Notes under the pieces: generated by a model
What the model was told of the DNA's origin: nothing
Databases searched by the model: none
The model's input: the letters and a program-made list of their open reading frames with translations, nothing else
Made by a program: the position numbers and the translations under genes
Shown: in pieces, positions 1-4,476 of the stretch
How the letters are laid out: each line of letters starts with the position of its first letter
Numbering within the stretch: position 1 is the first letter of the stretch
Source: Euryarchaeota archaeon UBA596
Lineage (GTDB): Archaea; Thermoplasmatota; Poseidoniia; Poseidoniales; Poseidoniaceae
Length of the DNA stretch: 6,057 nucleotides
Direction: 5' to 3'
Assembly (NCBI GenBank): GCA_002498205.1
Contig: DAGQ01000088.1
Location: 1 to 6,057, forward strand

Positions 1-441
1 AATAAAAATATTAAAATTATTAGACATAATAAGATTCACGCTGAAATGAGAAATTACTCTAATGAAAGTACGTCAAAAAATAAAATAATTTGTAGAAAAT
101 TAAATGGGGACGGATCTCATGATAAAAAAGAAATAGTTTCTATGGATGAAGCATTAAATCTAATTCAATATGATTTAGATTATTTTAATGAAGATATAGA
201 ACATAATAATCCATGGGAATTGTGTAATATAATTTCAAATTATTCTGCAGCAATTACACAAAGTACTACTTTTGCTGCCGAAGCCTTGATTCAAGATATT
301 CCAACACTACTTATTAGCAAAGCAGAAAGAGGATTTTTATCAGAATTAAATAAAAGAAATGCCCCCTTAATCCAATGTAAATCTATTGATGAATTAAATG
401 AAAAATTTGAAAAATGGAATAATATATTGAATAATAAGTAG
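1..441 (+). CDS. C-terminal part of a GT-B-like glycosyltransferase or surface-polysaccharide enzyme (5' end outside window)
   Basis: The frame is open from base 1 to the TAG at 439-441, so the gene very probably starts upstream; an ATG at 46 exists but the 15 codons before it read as normal protein (IKIIRHNKIH). Two blocks suggest the C-terminal Rossmann half of GT-B-fold enzymes of the capsule/CDP-glycerol transferase or UDP-GlcNAc epimerase type. The first is a strand followed by R-H-N-K-I-H, like the i-R-x-H-P block of those families. The second, from base 244, is SAAITQSTTFAAEAL followed by IPTLLIS, matching the usual 'Asp/Ser-x-x-I-T-x-S-S-T-x-x-x-E-A...P-x-L' nucleotide-sugar site. The C-terminus is short and charged. 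Composition is very Lys/Asn/Ile rich, with about 27% GC in one line counted (61-120) against 40% in one line of the peptidase gene. If correct, it would act in the cytosol on surface glycan synthesis. The exact family and substrate cannot be told from this fragment. Confidence 0.6.
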   Translation, partial: NKNIKIIRHNKIHAEMRNYSNESTSKNKIICRKLNGDGSHDKKEIVSMDEALNLIQYDLDYFNEDIEHNNPWELCNIISNYSAAITQSTTFAAEALIQDIPTLLISKAERGFLSELNKRNAPLIQCKSIDELNEKFEKWNNILNNK

Positions 442-450
442 ATAAAATAG
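441..450 (+). promoter_or_regulatory. TATA-like box ahead of the archaellin-like pair
   Basis: The sequence GATAAAATAG starts at the last base of the upstream stop codon and lies about 30 bases before the ATG at 479. That is the spacing expected of an archaeal TATA box driving a leaderless or nearly leaderless transcript. No Shine-Dalgarno precedes ATG 479, which fits leaderless initiation. Assigned by eye only; read-through from the upstream gene (37-base gap) is also possible. Confidence 0.35.
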
Positions 451-478
451 AATACCATGCTAATCATGCACAACCAAT

Positions 479-1114
479 ATGAGGAGGAATTGTTCCAATG
501 AAAGTTCCGGTTCAGCCGGTATTAGTGCGATGATTATTTTTGTTGCATTGATTCTAGTGTCTGCAGTTGTTTCAATTGTTGTTTTTCAATTCAGCCAAGA
601 ACTTTTCAATCATTCTGAACAGGATGCAGAGGATACTCAAGTAATTATTCAAGGTAAAATTATGGTGATGGACGCTACTTTAACTGCAATAGAGTTAGAT
701 AATAATGAGAACCCCTTACATGCTACAATACAAATTACTTTAGAAATGTCTCCAGGAACTCCAGATATACAAGATGATGAAATTAAATGGGCTGTATTAT
801 GTGAAAACGAAAATACACCTCATCAAACCAGATGGAGTAATGAAGGTAATTTAGAATCAATAACAACTGCAACGGGAAGTGGTTCAGATCCTGGGGCTGT
901 AGATGTAGTAGAGGTAGGAATAACATATATGATTACACTTTCACTACACCATACAACCGATACAGATAATGACGATATCTTGGATCAAGGTGGTTGTCCC
1001 CCAAATTATTTAGAAACTCATACACTCATTTTTGCAATGGGGAATTCGGGATCTTATACAAGTTGGGATTTAAGATATGATGAAAAATTAGAGACGGGAG
1101 ATAGAATCATCTGA
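479..1114 (+). CDS. Archaellin-like filament subunit with class III signal peptide
   Basis: This 211-residue protein begins with a charged leader (MRRNCSNESSG), then a hydrophobic helix, GISAMIIFVALILVSAVVS (about residues 14-32), that aligns position for position with the archaellin N-terminus (GIGTLIVFIAMVLVAAV). Prepilin/pre-archaellin peptidase would be expected to cut after Gly11. Known archaellins travel through the membrane, lose the leader and polymerise through this helix, leaving a beta-rich outer domain. Here the outer domain (about 50-211) has an Asp-rich calcium-type loop, D161-x-D163-x-D165-x-I-x-D169, and two cysteines, C108 and C173, that line up with C98 and C360 of the next gene and may form a disulfide. 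The C-terminal 35 residues also align with those of the next gene. The next gene starts 10 bases downstream with its Shine-Dalgarno over this stop codon, so the two are probably translated together. The start is the only in-frame option that keeps the signal; a strong GAGGAGG lies just inside the gene (481-487). It could be a pilin or adhesive-filament subunit rather than a true archaellum subunit. Confidence 0.8.
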   Translation: MRRNCSNESSGSAGISAMIIFVALILVSAVVSIVVFQFSQELFNHSEQDAEDTQVIIQGKIMVMDATLTAIELDNNENPLHATIQITLEMSPGTPDIQDDEIKWAVLCENENTPHQTRWSNEGNLESITTATGSGSDPGAVDVVEVGITYMITLSLHHTTDTDNDDILDQGGCPPNYLETHTLIFAMGNSGSYTSWDLRYDEKLETGDRII

Positions 1115-1118
1115 GGTG
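1113..1118 (+). promoter_or_regulatory. Shine-Dalgarno overlapping the stop codon of the first archaellin-like gene
   Basis: GAGGTG at 1113-1118 matches the archaeal 16S anti-Shine-Dalgarno (GGAGGTG) and sits five bases before the TTG at 1124. It begins inside the TGA stop (1112-1114) of the upstream gene, which suggests translational coupling. It decides in favour of the unusual TTG start over the out-of-frame ATG at 1146. Confidence 0.65.
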
Positions 1119-1123
1119 TTTAA

Positions 1124-2326
1124 TTGAAAATAAGGAGAATAAAAGATGAGGCTGCTGTCGGTCTTGGTGCAATGATTCTTTTTATTTCTACGGGGATTCT
1201 TGCATGTTTAATTCTTGCTACAATGATTCAAATGGTTGAAGTTACTGCACAAACACCTGAAAAAATTGCTGAACTTTCTACAAGAGAAATAGCTGATAAA
1301 ATAATCGTTCATGAAATATATGTGTGGGATGATTTTGATAATTATGGAATTATTTGGGAATTAGCTCCAGGTAGTTCATTTAAAGATCCTACAGAACTAT
1401 ATTGGTTATTACAATGTACTGATGAACAAGACAAGTATTGGGCTTTCTGGGGTGATTTTCAATATATTCCGGGTCAACCATGGAATAGTGGTTTACAAGG
1501 ACCTGCTCATGAGTTCACACCAAAATTACAAGATAATCAAGGATTAAAAGCAGAATGGTATGATAATCAAGGAGCCGCAAATACTGTACTTCCAGATTTA
1601 GCAAATCGAATTCCAGATTTAATTACAGTTCAAAATCAAATTTCATGGAGTAGTTCTGGAGGATCTTGGGGATTATCTTCAGGCGGAAATCTTCCTTGGG
1701 CTGATGAATATTCTTTAAGAGCATCAGGATATATTGATGTTCCCGCTGATGGAACTTATACTTTTGAAATAGAATCTGATGATGGATCTAGATTATGGGT
1801 TGATGGTACATTAATTGCAGATAATGATGGCCATCATGGCATGACTACAGTTAGCGGAAATATTGAATTAGAGGCTGGACTAAATTCAATAAATTTGGAA
1901 TATTTTGAAAATCTTGGAGGTGCTGGCCTAATATTAAGATGGGAAAATAATGTTGGTTTAGGCTCTCAAATAGTCCCTGCTGCAAGTTTATTTCATGATA
2001 GCAATATGATTGATGAAGATGGAGATAGAACCGCATTAGGTGCAAATGTTCAAGAAGATTGGATTTCAGTAAATAGATTTGAACCAGGGGTCTTATATGA
2101 AGTAAACATCGATCAAAATAATGGCCTTTCTGGTTCCAATTACCCAAAGAATACTAATGTAATTCCACACACCAACAATGAAGCTGGAATCGGAGATGCT
2201 TGTGGTCCAAGACAACTGAATGAACATGATTTAGAAGCAGAATTAACTTTAATTGTTGCAAATGGAGGAAGTACTTGGAATCACTTCAAGGTTATAGATA
2301 GTACGGCTGGATCTAGAATTGCATAA
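1124..2326 (+). CDS. Archaellin-like filament subunit with an inserted PA14 domain
   Basis: This 400-residue protein starts at TTG with a good Shine-Dalgarno. The leader MKIRRIKDEA is followed by AVGLGAMILFISTGILACLI, which matches the archaellin N-terminal helix; processing would be expected after Ala10, where archaellins usually have Gly. Residues about 35-110 (A-Q-T-P-E-K...T-R-E-I-A-D-K-I-I-V, then Y-W-L-L-Q-C98) and 305-400 (V-L-Y-E-V..., C360-G-P, L-T-L-I-V-A-N-G-G-S-T-W) align with the two halves of the neighbouring 211-residue subunit. Between them, residues about 140-290 form a full PA14 domain. The protein is therefore an archaellin-like subunit whose outer domain displays a lectin-like module. 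It is probably secreted by the archaellin/pilin route, anchored in or built into a filament, and co-expressed with the gene upstream. It ends one base from the stop of the convergent uppS gene. Whether it polymerises, caps a filament or stays membrane-bound cannot be seen. Domain calls are strong; the adhesive role is inference. Confidence 0.85.
   Translation: MKIRRIKDEAAVGLGAMILFISTGILACLILATMIQMVEVTAQTPEKIAELSTREIADKIIVHEIYVWDDFDNYGIIWELAPGSSFKDPTELYWLLQCTDEQDKYWAFWGDFQYIPGQPWNSGLQGPAHEFTPKLQDNQGLKAEWYDNQGAANTVLPDLANRIPDLITVQNQISWSSSGGSWGLSSGGNLPWADEYSLRASGYIDVPADGTYTFEIESDDGSRLWVDGTLIADNDGHHGMTTVSGNIELEAGLNSINLEYFENLGGAGLILRWENNVGLGSQIVPAASLFHDSNMIDEDGDRTALGANVQEDWISVNRFEPGVLYEVNIDQNNGLSGSNYPKNTNVIPHTNNEAGIGDACGPRQLNEHDLEAELTLIVANGGSTWNHFKVIDSTAGSRIA
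1541..1993 (+). other. PA14 domain inside the second archaellin-like protein (residues about 140-290)
   Basis: The segment opens with GLKAEWYDNQ (140-149), the usual PA14 start. It continues through I-D-V-P-A-D-G-T-Y-T-F, then E-S-D219-D220-G-S-R-L-W-V-D-G, then G-H-H-G and S-G-N-I-E-L-E-A-G, then L-E-Y-F-E and L-I-L-R-W-E-N, and closes with Q-I-V-P-A-A-S-L-F. These are the PA14 family landmarks in order and at normal length (about 150 residues). PA14 modules occur in glycosidases, toxins and fungal adhesins; in the fungal lectins the paired Asp (here D219-D220) binds the calcium that contacts the sugar. Sugar binding here is inferred from the family. Confidence 0.88.
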
Positions 2327-2327
2327 A

Positions 2328-3110
2328 TTATTCTCCAAAACGACGTGTTCTTGTTTGGTAAGTTTGTAATGCCCTTAAGAACTCACGTTTTGAATACGAT
2401 GGCCAAAAAGTATCTACAAAAATAAATTCACTATATGCACTTTGCCATAATAAAAAGTTAGAAATTCGCTCTTCTCCACTTGTTCTAATAATCAAATCAG
2501 GGTCTGGCACTCCTTTTGTATAAAGTCTATTGCTCACTTCTTTCTCATCTATTTGTTCTAAAGATAAATCTCCCGAAGCGTGCAAAGATGCTATTTCTCT
2601 TATTGCCTGTACTATTTCTTCCCGACTTCCATAAGCTAAACAAATAGTAAATACGTAGTTTTCATAATTTTCGGTAGTTTTTTCGGCTTTTTCTATTGAT
2701 TTAATCACTTTTTCGGGTAATAATTCTCTTTTTCCAATTACCGATATTTTTACTTTATTATCATGTATTCTTTTATCAACGATAAGCTCTTCTAAACCCA
2801 TAACATATAACCCAAATAATTCTTCTAATTCTTCTTCACTACGGCTATACAAATTTTCAGTTGAAAGAGCGTATACTGTAAGATATTTAATTTCAAATTC
2901 TAAAATCCAATCCATTACATCTTCTAATTTTTCTTTGCCTAATTTATGACCCAGTGCAACTGGAATTAATTTTTGTAATGCATGTCTTCGATTACCATCC
3001 ATAATACAAGCAACATGTTCTGGTAATCTTCCTTTTCTAATTTCTCTGTTTAACTTTCTATCAACAGCATTCCCTAAGGCTTCACCTAACCTGTGTGTAA
3101 AGCCAGCCAT
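2328..3110 (-). CDS. uppS: Cis-prenyltransferase (undecaprenyl/polyprenyl diphosphate synthase family)
   Basis: Known enzymes of this family add isopentenyl diphosphate in cis to an allylic primer (geranylgeranyl diphosphate in characterised archaeal members, EC 2.5.1.89), making the long polyprenyl diphosphate that becomes the lipid carrier for N-glycans and other surface sugars. The 260-residue protein has all conserved blocks in order: HVACIMDGNRR (32-42) with the metal/diphosphate-binding D38, G54-H55, TVYALSTEN (78-86), the AYGSREEI block (159-166), and DPDLIIRTSGE (203-213) followed by R215-x-S-N-F-L-L-W-Q and the F-W-P near 235-237. MDGNRR instead of MDGNGRW is the archaeal/eukaryotic-type variant. 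A roughly 30-residue N-terminal extension before the first block, and the total length, are normal. The ATG at 3110 has GGGGAG three bases upstream. The gene follows a membrane protein gene on the same strand after 59 bases and may be co-transcribed. The product is peripheral at the cytosolic membrane face. Confidence 0.95.
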   Translation of the reverse strand: MAGFTHRLGEALGNAVDRKLNREIRKGRLPEHVACIMDGNRRHALQKLIPVALGHKLGKEKLEDVMDWILEFEIKYLTVYALSTENLYSRSEEELEELFGLYVMGLEELIVDKRIHDNKVKISVIGKRELLPEKVIKSIEKAEKTTENYENYVFTICLAYGSREEIVQAIREIASLHASGDLSLEQIDEKEVSNRLYTKGVPDPDLIIRTSGEERISNFLLWQSAYSEFIFVDTFWPSYSKREFLRALQTYQTRTRRFGE

Positions 3111-3113
3111 TAA

Positions 3114-3119
3114 CTCCCC
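3114..3119 (-). promoter_or_regulatory. Probable ribosome binding site of uppS
   Basis: On the minus strand GGGGAG precedes the ATG by three bases. It contains GGAG of the canonical site, but the spacing is short. It supports the ATG at 3110 as the start. Confidence 0.45.
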
Positions 3120-3150
3120 GACTAATTCTTTGCTATTAGGGCTCTCCCCT

Positions 3151-3169
3151 AAAATCTTAAATTATTTTT
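3151..3169 (-). promoter_or_regulatory. AT-rich TATA-like element upstream of uppS
   Basis: Read on the minus strand this stretch is A/T only apart from one G and contains AATAATTTAAG about 45-54 bases before the uppS start codon. A transcript starting about 25 bases downstream would have a leader of roughly 20-28 bases that includes the GGGGAG. It could give uppS its own promoter, or be only a spacer in a two-gene transcript. Weak evidence. Confidence 0.25.
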
Positions 3170-4408
3170 TTAATAAGGAGGCAAACTAGTATTTCTATAA
3201 ACTCTCATACCAATTGAATAAATTGCAAAGCCAGCACCTAAAATAAATATTTTTATCCCCATCCCTAAATTTGGCCAAAGTAAAGCAATCGTTGTACTGC
3301 TCAATAACATACCTAATGCAGAACCTGAAATAATTCTATAATTAAATAAATTTCTTTGAATATCTTTAACTCCCCTAATCCATTTTTTATTATATTTAGA
3401 ATTAAATGATTTAGCTAAAAACATATTTCGTAATTCAACATCATATCTCCAAATTTGCATACCTCCTGAATTACCGTCTAAAGCAGATTTTGAATACCAT
3501 TTTTTAGGTGCTTCTTTTTTCCATGATTCGAAAAGAATTTTACGCAAATATTCCTTAGATTCAGAACCTGATACTAATGACGAATTATCAATTTCAACAT
3601 ACAAACTTGCTAAATCTCTAAGGCATGAAAAACGGTTGTTTTTTGTTACCAATCCATCAAATAACTGAAAACCTAAATTCAACAAATCCAAAGTAATGTC
3701 ATTGTTTACTATAATCCAATCATTCAAATCCAGATCACCAAGAGATCTTATTGAATCTGTATTTTTTGAATGTGGCACTCTCCATAATGTTCCCGATGAA
3801 GAAATTGTTTCGAGTCTCTTCAATCTAGAATTCCATTCTTTTTCCATTCGTGGTGCTGATGTCTCTAACATTATTGTATGAAATTTTCCAAGATTTTCAC
3901 CCATATCTGAAAAAATAGCAGATGCTTCTGATTTCCATTTGATTGGTTTAGATCTAACTGATTTTCTAAAAACTAGTATATCTAATCCCTTCCATTGAAC
4001 TCCTCCTGTAGGAATTAAAAAATGAGATGATTCTTCTAATTCTGACCATTTCCTTCGCCATGAATTGATTGGGAAATGATGAAAAATCCCCTGGAGGGAA
4101 TTTTTAGAATTTGAAATTGTAAAATTTACTCCGTTTTTATTTTCAGAAGTTTCGATTTGATTAAATATTTCTGAAGAATCAAAATCACCCCATACCTCAA
4201 AATCATCTAAATCATTAATGGTTTTAATCAATTCATTGAATCTATTAACATCATCTATATCTTCTACATCAAACATATCTAATGTACCAAACTCAGTGTG
4301 TACATTATAGTACTGAAATAAACCAAGTGATTCATTTTTAGAAGTATCTTTCACGATTCCAGTTGGGAACCATGGCTTGGATGTAAATTGTTCCACAAAC
4401 AGTGGCAA
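3170..4408 (-). CDS. Unrecognised protein with a possible degenerate kinase-like (APH-type) domain and C-terminal membrane hairpin
   Basis: I do not recognise this 412-residue protein with confidence. Two hydrophobic helices close the chain (about 358-378 and 381-401, separated by P-N-L-G), leaving a soluble N-terminal part of about 350 residues that is probably cytosolic. The middle recalls the aminoglycoside phosphotransferase/protein-kinase-like fold in order and spacing. LGKFHTIM (173-180) resembles the L-A-x-L-H helix; about 50 residues on, LGDLDLNDWIIV (223-234) resembles the H-G-D-L-H-x-x-N-x-L-V catalytic loop; and 40 residues later RDLASLY (264-270) resembles the R-D-L-A helix. The catalytic-loop His is Leu, the Asn is replaced, and the metal-binding 'I-D-F' Asp appears to be Asn244, so catalysis is doubtful. 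The start is TTG directly after an in-frame TAA; GTG at residue 5 is an alternative. Membrane-hairpin kinases of the UbiB/ADCK type are a loose architectural parallel only. It sits upstream of uppS on the same strand, so a link to polyprenyl or surface-glycan metabolism is possible but speculative. Confidence 0.8.
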   Translation of the reverse strand: MPLFVEQFTSKPWFPTGIVKDTSKNESLGLFQYYNVHTEFGTLDMFDVEDIDDVNRFNELIKTINDLDDFEVWGDFDSSEIFNQIETSENKNGVNFTISNSKNSLQGIFHHFPINSWRRKWSELEESSHFLIPTGGVQWKGLDILVFRKSVRSKPIKWKSEASAIFSDMGENLGKFHTIMLETSAPRMEKEWNSRLKRLETISSSGTLWRVPHSKNTDSIRSLGDLDLNDWIIVNNDITLDLLNLGFQLFDGLVTKNNRFSCLRDLASLYVEIDNSSLVSGSESKEYLRKILFESWKKEAPKKWYSKSALDGNSGGMQIWRYDVELRNMFLAKSFNSKYNKKWIRGVKDIQRNLFNYRIISGSALGMLLSSTTIALLWPNLGMGIKIFILGAGFAIYSIGMRVYRNTSLPPY

Positions 4409-4430
4409 TTAGTCCCTATCTTTGAAACTT

Positions 4431-4440
4431 CCATATAATT
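4431..4440. promoter_or_regulatory. Shared TATA-like element in the divergent promoter region
   Basis: CCATATAATT lies in the middle of the 68-base gap between the minus-strand kinase-like gene and the plus-strand peptidase gene. Read in reverse it is AATTATATGG, with TATA-like character on both strands. It is about 27 bases before the TTG of the left gene (leaderless spacing) and about 40 bases before the ATG of the right gene, which would leave a leader of about 15-17 bases. Only an AGGA (4471-4474) precedes that ATG. Assigned by eye. Confidence 0.35.
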
Positions 4441-4476
4441 CAATAATGCAAGCCTTGTGGGGTAGTCGATAGGAAC

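Noticed and set aside
1146..1175. AAGGAG at 1132-1137 followed by ATG 1146 as the start of the second archaellin-like gene
   Set aside because: This ATG is out of frame with the archaellin signal and reaches a stop after nine codons; TTG 1124 with GAGGTG keeps the signal peptide.
1824..1837. Perfect 14-base palindrome ATGATGGCCATCAT, overlapping a second one at 1830-1840
   Set aside because: It lies within the conserved D-G-H-H-G coding block of the PA14 domain and is explained by the codons for that motif; there is no second copy or nearby promoter.
1851..2147. Minus-strand open frame inside the PA14-archaellin gene
   Set aside because: His/Leu/Gln-rich shadow of the plus-strand coding sequence with no recognisable domain.
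3138..3150. Small inverted repeat AGGG...CCCT between the kinase-like gene and uppS, considered as a terminator
   Set aside because: The stem is only four base pairs and no T run follows on the minus strand, so it does not support a terminator.
3696..3881. Plus-strand 61-codon open frame inside the kinase-like gene
   Set aside because: No start signal or domain; antisense shadow of the long minus-strand gene.
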